Below, piece after piece: positions 12,760 to 24,300 of a stretch of DNA of 64,000 nucleotides. The notes under the pieces were generated by a model. That model was not told the DNA's origin. It worked only from the letters and a program-made list of their open reading frames with translations, and searched no databases. Numbering within the stretch: the stretch's first letter is position 1; each line of letters opens with the position of its first letter. The position numbers and the translations under genes are program-made. Source of the stretch: Kappaphycus alvarezii (lineage: Eukaryota; Rhodophyta; Florideophyceae; Gigartinales; Solieriaceae); NCBI GenBank assembly GCA_002205965.3, contig NADL03000640.1, positions 310,001 to 374,000 on the forward strand, read 5' to 3'.

Positions 12760-14340
12760 TGCAACCTATCTCGTACATCCAACCAAAGGTTGAAGAATCT
12801 TGGTATTGTATTGCTTACGTTAGGCGTTAGGGACCTGACCTTTTGGCAACCCATTCTGTTTATCAGGCAACTCGGTGCTGACGCCATCCTTGGCATCACC
12901 TTTCTCCACCGACATGTGTACTTGATCCACATACGTCGTCAGGATGCCTTTCCTTGTAATTGGCCTCCAGTGTGGATCACCAAGAGACCTGCAGCGGTTT
13001 CTTGCCGTCGAAGCTCGACGGAGATTCTCAGCAAAAAAAGACTTTGGGATTATCCGTAGCTTACTTCTGCCTTCACAGTCTGAGAAAGTGGTATAAGTGT
13101 GAATTTTATGCTTACTTAACGGATAATGCACTGATACAACCCTATACGGGGATATACCAGAAGACTCAGGTCTGCCTGGATAAATTAATCGTCTCAACAA
13201 AGTCGAAGTGAACTACTGTATTAAATCCAGCGAAAGTGTCAATAGATATACTCGTTATTTAAAGATAGTAGATTAAAGAGTATTTATTAATAATGCCCAA
13301 CACAGCAGTAGAGGTTAATCTCGGTAAAAAGAAACATGGCTGGGAAGAGGAATTCATGCCGTTGCATGTGCGCTCCATTGCTGGGCAGTTGTGGATCAAT
13401 GAGTATGTTGAATTTTCCCCTCTCACCTCCGAAGTGCAAGATAAGATATGACAAATGCTCTTCAAACACGAAGACATAATCCGAGCCACGGAAAACCCTA
13501 TCTACTCTATACACTAATCAGTTCCATTCCGGTAGCACCTCTGTAGCGCATATACCAAAGTCTGCGAAATGGATTCCCAGGAACTCAATTGAATTCTTGA
13601 AAAGACTAAATCGAAACTTTCCAGCCTTGTTGGGCTGCAACCGAAATCAGATGGCATGGGGAGAGTATGTTCAACTAAAGAAGGCTCAACGCCATCACAG
13701 TCGAGATAGGCTAGTCTAGTAATTTATCTATTCCGCTATCCGGCATGGATACGTCATGGATAAATTACCAGACTCGCTGGGTGGATAGATTGTGTTCATG
13801 TCCTTAGATTTGAACTGTTGTTACTGGTAAGTCCAAGTCGGCGATTGATCAAAAATAGACAGAATTTGTCTGTGAAAAAGTCTTTCACCGGTTTCCCGGC
13901 GCCATTCGGGCTTTTCAACTCTCTAACAACATTTCAACTCATATCAAACATCCTGTTGCTGTGAATTAAATGAAGAAAATAGTTTCGTATACTTTCATTT
14001 CATAATTATATTCCCCAAATCCCAAGTAACACTTCTATCACATTGACGAAGTACTGGTCTTGCTTAAGGACTCGAGAGTATCCTTGGAATTGAAGAAGTG
14101 CACATGAGTCACCTCCACTGTGAACTAATTCGGCCATGTAATGGGGCCGCGGAAGCTCGAAGGTACCTCGAGGAACATTGAAGAGGTGAATGGCTTCAGC
14201 GGCCGCGTACACAAAGACAATGCAGAAGTTCTCGTAGTATTTACGGCGTGTTTCAAAGATTGGTACCGAGCTTTTCCAGAGTCTCGGCGCCACTCAAAAC
14301 GTTTTTGAAGAACTTAATTACCTTACAACTCCTAAAGCTT
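12760..14340 (+). pseudogene. Ty3/gypsy-like pol remnant (protease-RT)
   Basis: A retropepsin-like tail is visible at 12830-12940 ('LGADAILGITFLHRH'), matching the gypsy G-AD-ILG-x-x-FL pattern after the active site. The reverse transcriptase follows. 'LDLNxxYWQVQV' at about 13805-13840 corresponds to the LDLxSGYWQV block (motif A). 'FPAPFGLFNSLTTFQ' at 13890-13935 corresponds to the PFGLxNAPxTFQ block. At 14040-14330, 'SRVSLELKKCT...VTSTVN...GHV' matches the KCxFxxxxVxYLGHVI block. 'YRAFPESR...LKTF' matches the YRRFIPxFSxxAxPL block. Many frame changes show that the copy is dead. No LTRs were identified for it. RNase H and integrase are not recognisable downstream. Confidence 0.65.
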
Positions 14341-17300
14341 GATCCCGTGCAACTTGATTCATTTTTATCCTTGCAAAATCAATAATATAACCTACTGCAG
14401 AGACGTCATGATAGCATTCGCCATCTCATCGGATATCGAAGCCGTTGCCCCGGATAAGCGAGATTACTCACTTAGAGAATCATAAAGAATGCCTCGCTAT
14501 AGTATTAGCATTGCAGTTGCCCCGCACACACTTGTACCAGGAATGATTTCAACTGCTCACGGATCACAAATCATTGCTTTGTTTTGTGACATCAGCCAAC
14601 ACTGCAGGCGGTTTGAAGCACTGGAGGTTACGCGTCCTGTAGTTGAAATTCATCCTTGTCCGTCTAATTTGTTGAATAATCAGAAATAAGATGCTGAATC
14701 TCTTTCAAACACCGGCGGTGAAGCGGTTCGCCGGAGATTTGGAAGCACCGCGCTTCTTTACATAATCTGAGGTAATCACAACAAATTCTCGCAAATTTCT
14801 TCCAGTAGTAGCCTTATGCCAAATCCTTAATTCGAAAAGGGAAAAATTGCCCACAGCCCAAGTCTTGAAAGGGAGATTTTCATGACTAGTATTCCAGCGA
14901 ATAATCCAGTCATCGACATGTACTTTGATTACATTGACTCTTAAGACTGCCTCGTTTGATCCTAGTAATCCACAGGTGAAATAAAAACTCCAAATAGGGT
15001 AAAAATAATAAAATTTGGAAGTTATTTAAATAAAAACTGTCAATATAGTTATAACTCATATATTTCGGTTTCTATTGTTTTTGATACCAATTAATGTCAG
15101 GAGATAATTGAGTTTGAAAATTGGTAAGTGCAATTAACCCCAACTCCATCATTTATATTATCATTTTTATATCTTTTCTGACTCCAATATAGAAATAATC
15201 CAAACTCTTTCTACATACTAATCGAATTAATAATATAAATAACTAGGTTTAATGACATAATTGAATCATACTTTAATTACCAACACAAAAAAACTACCTC
15301 CTCAGGAAGCTATTGAATAAACATAGGTTATTCTTCCTGCAAATGTTTCAATTTAATAACACAGTCAATATCCAAAAAATTTTCAATTTGCATTTTATCA
15401 TTCACAACCAAATTAAGTTTCGCGTATAGCCTGGCCATATATGAATGGTTAAAAGGGAGTTTAATAGGTCAAATTTATTTAAGTAAATGAATATAAGTAT
15501 CGCAAGTACAATAGACATTCTATAGCATTTAATAAAAATAAATATATATAATGGACAAAACATACAGGTTTATGGAGGTATCTAAAAATTAATCTTCCTA
15601 TTTTTATTTCCAGCATTTGAACAGCTGAAAATAGATATTATAGTTATGATTTTTCTATATTTCTATGACGCCCACCCAGAGACCACATCCAGTAGCATTT
15701 CACATGGGGGAATCTTTTATGTGTTCAAAAATCTGAACCATGCAGGTAATAGTTACACTAGAAGCACATGGAGAAGTAAAGTTAAATTTACTTCCAGTAT
15801 GTTCTGATTTTTGTCGCATTTTTGTTGTGGGTAGAATCTAAACAAGATCTTTTTGGTAGTAATGAAGGACGTGACTGGAAATATTTTCCATGTTGAAAAT
15901 ATATATGCCTTTGAGTAAGTCAGAGTGGAAGTGACATGCTCGATTTTTCAAAATTGTATAAAAATCTTCATTGTCCATAAATATGCTCAAGTTTCTTAGC
16001 ACATCATTAATACGCCGTTCTGACTTCCTAAGGTTTCCATTCGCATCTGTCTCATTTGTTCGAGCTAAGAAGTTATAGTCTACTGTAATTTTATTCCCAA
16101 ATAATGTTTTTCAGTTTCTCTGTGCATACATCCAGTATGGGCATGCAATATTCCTTTACCTCAGAAAACCCACTTAGCACAAATCCATTATATTCACTAC
16201 CTACTGTGAACTCACTATACCATTATACTTCCTTTTATTACTCATAACATGCCGTTGGTGCAGTATTTAAAAATCAAGTTTTTCTTTGCAGTTCATAAAT
16301 ATATTTAAATGCGCAATTAGAAATCAAAATATCCTTTTTGCCCCATATAGTTAAAGTTTTTTTATTTTTACATTTATAACAGCAGAAATTATTTTCTTTT
16401 CTTGTATAATTTACTACTCAGTGCAGGATACATCTTCTTTGTCATTGAAGAGACCGGAATGTTAAGGCTGGAAAATCAGTTGGTCATAACACTAGATATA
16501 AGATCAACAACCAGTTCAACCTTACAACGCTGCTTCCAATTTTCATTAATCAGCAAGTAAATCGCTGAAAACCCTTTCTGTTGAAAGCAAATGGATTCAG
16601 ATGCAAAAACCGATCCTTGCAAGACAAAATAGAAAATATTTCATCCTTAATGATGAATCCTTTAACTCTTGCTTGAAAAGTAAACATTTCCCCTACTAAC
16701 AGGACCTAAAATATTTTTTAATAATTTTTTGGGTGTCAAAAATATCAAATACTATTTTTAATGCTAATCTTCAATTCTAGTTCTTGAAAAACACTCCAAA
16801 TAGCTTCATTCAGAAATTTGTCTCATTTTCAACCTTTTGTGATTTCTACTTCTGTAAGTGTCTTTTGAAAATAAAATAAACACAGACCTGTCATTCAGTA
16901 ATAGAAATCAACATTTCACGAGAACAACCGCAGTAGTTACATGATTAATTTAGCATCCCAATATATCTTAAATGAAGGAAGATTGAATTTTTCCAAAAGA
17001 TAGAGATCCAAATAGCTAGATTTAGCCTCGCGCTAATAAATTTGATACAAAATGCATCTAAAACCTTGAGGAATTGCGTCGGACCACACTTTCATTTCTA
17101 GCATTTAAAGACTCGAAAAATGTTTTTCTTTTTATCCGCAGTTCTTTATTTTGAAAAGGGACTTTGCCTGTAATTGGCGCGACTTTTTAATGGCTCTTCT
17201 GAGTGAATATGATATTTTTCACATATGCGGACAGTTGGAATCAAAAATCATGACTTCGCGAAGATCACCTCATGTGATACACAAATTCAAATACTCACTA

Positions 17301-18265
17301 TCATAAATAATGATCTCGCAATTGTTTTGCAATGAAAATGTGCATTTTTCCCTTCGAGCTACAAAAGCCCCTCCAGCAATGAAAATAACTAACAAAAATT
17401 CGACATGATTCACAGAGAGTCCGATATCTCTCTTCCTAATTAATCAACATAGTAGCATGGATCGCCACTAGAGAGAGGTCAAGACTTTAAAGAGGGATTT
17501 AGTTCGTGGGCATTTGGATAGTATACTTTTCCTCTAGGCTGTAAGGCTGGACAGTGATCCGCAGAATGATAAAACTTTGCAGACTCGGATAGAGAGGGTC
17601 CATTCACTAGGGGTGCAAAACGGATAAGAATCCAGACATATCTTGGAATTATCAGGCTCTCACGCCGCTGCAATTATATTTTAGCCCTTGGTACTGAAGT
17701 GAACTCTGCAGCTATCAATTTGTTTAAACCCTTATCTGGAAGCTTTCAATATGTGAATACTTCTTTCATTTTTCAGGTTTGTCACTAAATCCCCCGTCTT
17801 TATTTTTATCCTTGCACTTTAGCTATTTGAATGAAATTTACTGTGTCATTCATTGGATATTTTACTGGTCCGGCGAATAACTGAAATGGGATTCGTGAAT
17901 GAATTTATTGTCATGAATTCTCTTTCCAGTTTTGGAGAGATGATTGCCTTGGAAATCTTGGAAGAAATCCTGTTGGTACAAATGCTTGCGCGCTACCTCC
18001 AGGTCGAAGCTGACACTATCTGTTATTTGCGTCACTTTGCATGTTATTGTGCTGATCTATTCTATCGTCCACACTTCAAGCGATCATTTTCAATGTCATT
18101 ATATCCTTATTATTCTTAAGCAGCGAATTCCATAGAAACTAATTTGCCTGAATGATACTAAGATTTTCAACGATAACAAGATCAAAAATATCTGATTTGG
18201 TTAGTGATATAAACTGGTATTGGAGCTAGCCTCTACTCTACATGTGTACTCAATTGAGTACAATT
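14341..18265. other. Long AT-rich stretch without recognisable genes
   Basis: 14700-17450 is strongly AT-rich and stop-dense in all frames. Short frames at 14489-14689 (+), 17479-17673 (-) and 17853-18119 (+) have no known motif. 14489-14689 directly follows the gypsy fragment and could be its eroded RNase H region, but I see no TDAS-type motif to support this. Confidence 0.45.
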
Positions 18266-18700
18266 TCAAAATTCATTGATTGACTTTATTGACCTCGTTG
18301 AGTCACGAGAAGACTCCCTCGCACGAGAACGGATATTCGGGCAATGGGAAGCCGCGTAGGGACTGAGTTCTTCGACATCACCTCTCGCACCATTGAACAG
18401 GAGAGTCAACACGTTCAACCCGTTGACCCCCATAATGCAGGGCGAGCGGCGAAGCACAGAGAGTATCAGCCCTCCATTGGTACTTCCTCTCGAGGCAGAC
18501 TTGTCCCCGTGCCCATATCCACTCTCGGCGGTTGGCATCCAGACGCTTACGCCGTCATAACCGAAGTGGCAAGAAGCGTTGCAGTCAGGGTTATGGAATC
18601 ATATGGGAAGATTCGCCGGATATTCATGCAAAGGCACGCTGCGGCCGCTGCCACGTCCAACGCGGCCTGCCGGAGGGCTGGCCTCGAGTCAGCCATCTAG
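18266..18700 (+). mobile_element. 3' fragment of a non-LTR-type RT element (distinct subfamily)
   Basis: The frame at 18344-18700 carries 'EFFDIT' at its start, which resembles the second acidic DxT motif of the endonuclease-like module seen in the other copies. It then has 'STLGGWHPDAYAVITEVAR' (about 18518-18574) and a basic C-terminal tail ending at 18700. The GGWHPDA block occupies the place taken by 'FDSLGxPSATT' in the copies at 31-35 and 59-60 kb, so this is a relative and not the same subfamily. Only the C-terminus is present, as expected for a 5'-truncated insertion. It is clearly more GC-rich than its surroundings. The ATG at 18344 is not a real start. It lies 1.5 kb upstream of the APX gene on the same strand. 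Confidence 0.6.
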
Positions 18701-19332
18701 TGACTTTGAACCGGATTAATTCTGTTTGCTGGTTCCCCAATGCCGACCACATTGTACCAATTATTTGATGCGCTTTGGAACATGGGCTATCCTATCTTTC
18801 AATCATAAAAACACCCCAAATTTTCCACTTTATTGACCATGTGCAGAGCAAAGAATTTCTGCTACTGTACTGTATGCTGGCCAACCAGGTATTGAAAACA
18901 CCTTCTGGTAGATTTGAGTGCCATCCACAGCTTTCGACGCATCGTACGGTTTCGCAATTGGCTTGACAATGATACGATATCTACGCTCCGGTACAAATTT
19001 ACTGGATACCAACCCTACCACAGTAAATTAACCCCCCATTTACAGGTATTGAAAATCTTAAAAACAGTAACCCCAATTTGTGAAAAGTCAGAAGAGAAGA
19101 TACTGTAATACGGTATTTACTCAGTGAGGCTAAGAGGAAAACATCAAATGCCGTAGAAATGCACGAGTGAGGCAATTTCCAGCAGGTGGTGAGACTATCG
19201 ACAACGGCGCTCAGGAACAATATTACTGAACCGTAGACATTTCTACGGCAAAAAATAGCGAGGATTGCTCAGTTGTCCAACAAACTTGACGGTCATTGCA
19301 ACTTTGCAACGGCCCCAGGGATTACGGGTCGG

Positions 19333-19424
19333 TCTACCCTTGGACGTTCTATCTTTGGCCTGTTATCAAGTTCCAAGGGTAGATCCTTGGTAGACCCTTG
19401 GAACTTGGTACCCTTGGAACTCGG
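19333..19424. repeat. CCTTGGA repeats forming a 13-bp hairpin
   Basis: AAGTTCCAAGGGT (19368-19380) and ACCCTTGGAACTT (19394-19406) are perfect inverted repeats around a 13-nt loop. The word ACCCTTGGA also occurs in direct orientation at about 19337-19345 and 19409-19417. The block therefore has three copies on one strand and one on the other. Confidence 0.9.
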
Positions 19425-19525
19425 TAACCAACACCTTCAGTATTTTGCAAATCGCCACAGCAGAAGTGCGGTAATGGTACTATACGGCATTCTCCAAAGT
19501 CAATGTGAAGGTGCAGAATTGTTAC

Positions 19526-19637
19526 AGTACTGTACAGTACTGTACTGCACTGTACAATTTTCTGTTCTCCGGTACTGTACTGTACATACGGTACTGTACT
19601 GTACTTTTACTGACCGAGAAGGTACTGTGCTGCGCTG
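19526..19637. repeat. TACTGTACAGTA palindromic repeat cluster
   Basis: The stretch consists largely of GTACTGTAC/GTACAGTAC units in slightly degenerate arrays (for example TACAGTACTGTACAGTACTG). Each unit is self-complementary, so the array can form many alternative cruciforms. Similar clusters occur elsewhere in the window at 24.3-24.7, 27.6, 61.1 and 63.3-64.0 kb. Confidence 0.9.
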
Positions 19638-19901
19638 TATTTCCCCTGTATCCCCCAAAAAGTAAGGATTCAATGCCGTGACGTCTTTGGCAACGAGTCG
19701 CCTCGTTCTAGAAAATGCTAAAAAGGATTAAATTTCATGCTATGTGAAATGAACAAAATTGGTCACCTTAAGTTTTGCCCTGATTGGCTCAACTAAAACC
19801 TTTCTAGCTCAAACTGTGTCTGTCGAATTTCTGCCAGTTATTTTTTAGTGCTTGTGCTGGCATTTTGTCGAGTCTAACCACACCGTTTGACTGCCGCCGT
19901 C

Positions 19902-19933
19902 CACGTGTCCAGTCCGGCATAATTTATAAATTG
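19902..19933 (+). promoter_or_regulatory. Candidate APX promoter: CACGTG box and TATA-like element
   Basis: CACGTG (19902-19907) is followed by TTTATAAATTG (about 19923-19933), roughly 270 bp upstream of the APX start codon. The leader between them and the gene is pyrimidine-rich. A TATA element at this distance would imply a 5' UTR of about 240 nt. CACGTG is a common bHLH/bZIP site in plants and algae. Its use here is inferred. Confidence 0.4.
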
Positions 19934-20200
19934 TATAGCAAATTGCGATGGTCTCGACCCTTCCTTTGATGCTACTCTTGCAAACTTTATCCTTCTCTCG
20001 CCGCCGTCGTCCCTTCCTCAAAGTGCATTTTGCGATCTGCAGTGCGCATACACAGTAACTTTCAGAACAACCTCTTCGTGATCAACCATTCGTCTCACCG
20101 TGCAGCTTCAACTTTCTCAGACATTTAGTGACTGTCTTTTCACTCCCTGTCGCTGTCTTCAAGTCACATTTTGATTCATACCACATCACCATCTTCAGCA

Positions 20201-20929
20201 ATGGAAGCCAAACTACGTTCAATGTTGACCGATCTCTACAAGGAGATTCCGTGTATGCCGATCATGGTTCGGCTCGCCTGGCATGATGCCGGTAGCTATT
20301 CCGCCACCGACAACACGGCTGGAGCGAACGCCACCATTCGCTTCGCCCCTGAATCCGAATATGGTGCAAATGCAGGCCTGGGCAAGGCACGGAAGTGGCT
20401 CGAGCCCATCAAGGCTGCCTGTCCCGAGGTTTCGTACGCCGACCTCTTCCAGCTCGCCTCTATTGTCGCTATCGAATTTTCGGGCGGGCCGAAGATTCCG
20501 TTTGTCTTTGGCCGCAAGGATCAACCCGCAGAGGCTTGCTCTCCTGATGGAAGGTTGCCAGATGCTAACAAGAGGATGGGCCACTTGCGAGATATATTTT
20601 ATCGAATGGGCTTTAATGACAAGGAGATCATCGTTCTAAGCGGGGCGCATTGCCTAGGCTCTGGCCACAAGGATCGGTCTGGCTTCGAGGGTCCGTGGAC
20701 GAAGGACCCTCTCAAGTTTGACAATTCGTACTATCAGGAGATCCTCAAGGAGAATCCGGACCCGTCGCTCTTGCGACTGGCGTCGGATATGGCTTTGTTG
20801 GATGACCCCGAGCACAGGGCCCTCGTTGAGAAGTATGCGGCTGATCAGGACGCGTTCTTCGCCGATTACGTCCTTGCCCACAAGAAACTCAGTGAGCTTG
20901 GTATGGAGGTCCCGTCTACCCAGGCATGA
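20201..20929 (+). CDS. APX: Ascorbate peroxidase (cytosolic type), intronless
   Basis: This is a class I haem peroxidase that reduces hydrogen peroxide to water with ascorbate as electron donor. The 242-residue length matches cytosolic APX, and there is no transit peptide or membrane tail. The distal catalytic trio is in RLAWHDAG (Arg24, Trp27, His28). Asn57, which supports the distal His, is in GANAGL. The proximal haem ligand is His150 in LSGAHCLG, with Trp166 in FEGPWT and Asp196 in LASDMALL. The ascorbate-binding arginine (Arg172 of pea APX) is Arg159 in HKDRSGF. The lysine at pea position 30, also used in ascorbate binding, is replaced by Ile16. The cysteine at pea position 32 is kept (Cys18). 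ATG 20201 is chosen because the frame upstream has no other ATG and the family aligns from here. The gene is uninterrupted and lies tail to tail with the zinc-finger gene. The function is well supported; the organism is not. Confidence 0.96.
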   Translation: MEAKLRSMLTDLYKEIPCMPIMVRLAWHDAGSYSATDNTAGANATIRFAPESEYGANAGLGKARKWLEPIKAACPEVSYADLFQLASIVAIEFSGGPKIPFVFGRKDQPAEACSPDGRLPDANKRMGHLRDIFYRMGFNDKEIIVLSGAHCLGSGHKDRSGFEGPWTKDPLKFDNSYYQEILKENPDPSLLRLASDMALLDDPEHRALVEKYAADQDAFFADYVLAHKKLSELGMEVPSTQA

Positions 20930-22567
20930 CTTCAAACGCACGGAAACTGAGCTAGAGCTGCAGAAGCTGCTCCAGCACGGCTGCTAGGATTCATCCGTAT
21001 CGCGGATATGAACGATTAGATTGCGTGATTGCGTTAGTTACGACTTAGGCATGGATCTATGTTCCAATATATGTACCTTGTTGCTCTACGTGCAATGTGC
21101 ACCACCGTCCGCCCCTAGTACCGTTCTGCATGCTACGCGTTTACTGCTTCCTCACAGAATCTGCTGGGTAGTGTCGCGCAAAGGATGGGTGGATATGTCT
21201 ACAGCCAACGATTCCTTACGTTAAGTTCACCCTCCAAAATCAACACGATTGTCTCTGTCACAAACGGCCGTCGAGTGTTTTAGTTTCCCCAGTGCTCTTT
21301 CAATTCGCTAGGAAGCCAGCGTGAATCCTCTCCTGAGAACACAAGCGGGTGAGACGAGAACGGTGGAGAGTGGAATGGATCGATCCAGCAAACTCACAGC
21401 GTGGACAAATGCCCTACTCGATGGCCGACAGGAACCCCAATCCCTTGTAGACTAGTAGGATCCTTTGAACCGCATCATCTGTTATGATCTTTGCTCAAAT
21501 AAATAAAACCGAGCTCAAAAAAATGGCTTAAAGTTTTCCGCTCCAAAATAGAACATAATCATGACATTGTATCTTAATCACTGAAGGTTTACAGTGCTGC
21601 TTTGGATCTTGAAAAGAGCAAAATGAAAAGAGTAATTCCCATTACACGTGTGGAATAACAGGCCATCATGGAAAACGAGGATACGAGACTCTTTATCCAC
21701 AACCTACAGTAAAAGTACGGCAATATCCCCCAGGAAACAACCCCTCACGAATGGCTATTGCAACAAATGTATATGTAAGTCACCAACTTTTCAAGAAACC
21801 GAACAAGACTGCTCACCCAAATTCTACAGTAGTCTATTCCTGAGAAGCTTCTGATTAAAAGTTCTCTAGTTCAGATATTCCCAACTGCAGTGGGGACCGT
21901 TTGGGTTTATATGGTGCTTACTTGAATGGGTTGGTTAGTTTACTGCGATTGGGACATACGGTGAAAATCCCATTAGCCTGTGCAGTGTGGCGGCGGCGGA
22001 GTAAACACTATGGTGAAAATGGGCGTGCTATGGAACGCCGACTGCAGGTACTAATTCTCGCGATGGTGATACATCCCTCACTTTGCAGAGCGCAGTGATC
22101 GGTTCCTTTGTCTAAGGCGACGATGATGGTGTTCGTCGATATTGAACCCTTCAAATGTCTCTATCCTACAGAACTTCAAATTCTCCGGGTAATCCTTCCT
22201 CGGTTACTAGGTTAGGGCACTTCCAAGTTAACACATTTAGAATGACTATCAACTATTTACTTTCAATTACCTCTAGTATCTCTTTCCCTGCCATTACTTT
22301 GTCAGCGATGTTCGGCAGGCTACTGGAGTCACGAGATCTGCACGTGTCAAACACAGCTGCCTGGTAATTCCATATACTTTGTTCACGACGAACTCGAAGC
22401 AACAACGTACCAAGGGTTGCACGCATCTTAACCTTTAACATAGCACGAGGTATGCATAAAGAAGGTTCTTCATACGCCCTACATTGATACTAAAATGGCC
22501 TCGCACAGCATGCAAAACTGGAAACCTTTTCCAGACCTTGGTGTCCAGGTAATCCCCTATTTCCCCT
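20930..22567. other. Convergent intergenic region, no gene seen
   Basis: This is the spacer between the converging APX and zinc-finger genes. It should contain both 3' UTRs. The frames at 21021-21224, 21648-21854 and 21901-22098 (+) show no known motif and no coding-like composition. No clear polyadenylation signal was identified. Confidence 0.5.
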
Positions 22568-23220
22568 CTAGGGTTGATGGTGTATCGAACGCAGGTGCTT
22601 ACTCAAATGTGATCCTTGTTTAAAGCTCTTGTGACATATCTGGCATGTATGACGTCGTTGGTTTTGGTGGACGTGTGCTATGTGACGCACTAGTCCATCC
22701 CGGAAACTAAAACTTTTCCCGCATCCAGGCTCTGGACATACTTTTGTTTTCTCCTTGCGATGAACAGAGCTGATGTGCTTGTTCAAATTACCTATAGAGA
22801 AAAGGGGAAACATGGATCAGTACGAAACAGCCGCAAAGACGTCAGTGTGGGGGGCTAAAACCTTCCGCGTTTAAAAAGTGTAGACATTTGTGGCGATATC
22901 ACTGACGCACCTCTTTCAACGAATCCTTTCCCGCAAAGCTCACAACGATATGGCTTTGGTTGAGTAGAAGGGCCTGCATGGCTCCGACGTACGTTATCTT
23001 GACCTCCATGTTGTTGGGTTGGTCTAGAAGGCTGAGGAGGGGAATGAGCTGGACGTTTTTCTTGTGTAGGTGGCAATCCCGAAAGTAAATCTGTTGGGGA
23101 AAGAGTTCCAGATGATGATGGGGATGGCCTTTTGCGCTTTTCTCTATCTTCCTTGCGAGGATGCTCGTGCTCGTCGTTAAGCAAAAAATCAACCTTGAGC
23201 TTTTCGGGTTTGTGTGCCAT
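22568..23220 (-). CDS. C2H2 zinc-finger protein, three fingers, one intron
   Basis: Exon 1 is 23220-22911 and exon 2 is 22791-22568. Joining them at the GTGCGT...CTATAG intron keeps the frame (phase 1) and gives 177 residues. The join restores the first finger, in which Gly104 is encoded across the junction. The fingers are C93-x2-C96...H109-x4-H114, C122-x4-C127...H140-x4-H145 and C153-x2-C156...H169-x4-H174. The C-x4-C spacing of finger 2 (CPEPGC) resembles TFIIIA-like and other multi-finger DNA-binding proteins. The N-terminal 90 residues are hydrophilic and probably disordered. They contain a short VDFLLN motif (10-15) and a basic REKRKR stretch (26-31) suited to nuclear import, then a Ser/Pro/Gln-rich linker. 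It is probably a nuclear DNA-binding regulator; its target is unknown. Confidence 0.88.
22792..22910 (-). other. Spliceosomal intron (119 nt) in the zinc-finger gene
   Basis: The donor is AGAG|GTGCGTCAG and the acceptor is CCCCTTTTCTCTATAG|GTAAT, read on the minus strand. The acceptor has a polypyrimidine tract. The intron interrupts codon 104 after its first base. The unspliced frame would lose the second half of finger 1, so the intron is required for a sensible protein. Confidence 0.85.
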
Positions 23221-24300
23221 TCCGAAGTCTCTCTCAAGTAATCGTCAGAGTTGCATCGACAGGAAATCTCGAAGTTTGCCTCACGAGTGGACGAAATAAC
23301 CTACGGAATAGCAGAGTTGGGTGAAGGTATAGACTTGGTAAGAAGCTCAGAAGTGATCTGAGTACATCAACCGGGATATTGGAGTAAGTTGTCCAGTACG
23401 GATGTAGCACTTCAAACAGCGTTGCCTCTTGGTACGGCAGTTCAATAAATGGATCTAAATAGAAAACTTAAGAGTCAAGATCGGCTAGGAGGAGAGTATT
23501 AGGGCATGGGAATCAAAGTGATACGAGTGGAACAGACGAAGACTAAATTTCAGGAAAATACCCTGAAAACGCAGTGGTCCATTGCTTGGCGGGCTGCGTT
23601 CTCGGCGAGAGGAATATTTGACTATATCAGAAAGTACGTTTATCTGCTATTTTGCAAATGATCGTGGCTACTACAGAGCAGTCAGTTTTCATAACGTTGC
23701 TGCTGCACTTGGTCGTGGAATTGATGTAAGAGAAAGAATGCTCCATTGCTAGTCCAATCTTCTTCTAATTTACTGAAAAGATAAGCTGCACCTGCAGTGT
23801 TTTGCCGTCAGTTACTGCTACTAATACCGAGGGCGACGGATGAGTTATAGGCATATGTTATCGAGAGGGGATTCCTTGCAAAATTTAAATTTTATACAAA
23901 GCAGTTTAATATTTAATTGAAACTACAATACCATGCAGTTCATATATCTTGAGTGCTGTTTATGGAACGCGCCTGAATATGATTCAATGATTATCATCCA
24001 CTGGCAACATAGGAAAGCTTCATGGCGGAGATGATTGGTAGAAAAAAAAAATTAAGGAGAGTACCGCAGTCGTAATCAGGCCGCTAGTAGGAACTGCTGC
24101 ATCGTCAATGTTTTAAAACTGCGTATTTTATGGACATACCGCACATCGAGCCCTCTGCTGCTTACATTTTCAGGAGATTTTCCGAGTCAGTAAGTATTCT
24201 TTCTCAGGCATCGCCACCCCAACAAATTCCATCGCTACTTTAGCTTTAAGAACATATCATGCAGTGCGGATTTGAGTTTCCTCCCCACCTGCGTTCCCGC
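23221..24300. other. Upstream region of the zinc-finger gene, no gene seen
   Basis: This stretch should contain the minus-strand promoter of the zinc-finger gene. No convincing TATA element was found close to the start. No protein motif is recognisable on either strand. Confidence 0.4.

Noticed and set aside
19526-19637. The GTAC arrays as a CRISPR-like array
   Set aside because: There are no constant repeats with unique spacers of fixed length, and the host is eukaryotic.
20171-20200. A ten-codon upstream extension of the APX frame beginning at TTG
   Set aside because: TTG is not a normal nuclear start codon, and the family aligns from the ATG at 20201.
20219-20941. Four long open frames overlapping the APX gene on the other strand and in other frames
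   Set aside because: They are by-products of the codon bias of the APX gene and have no motifs of their own.
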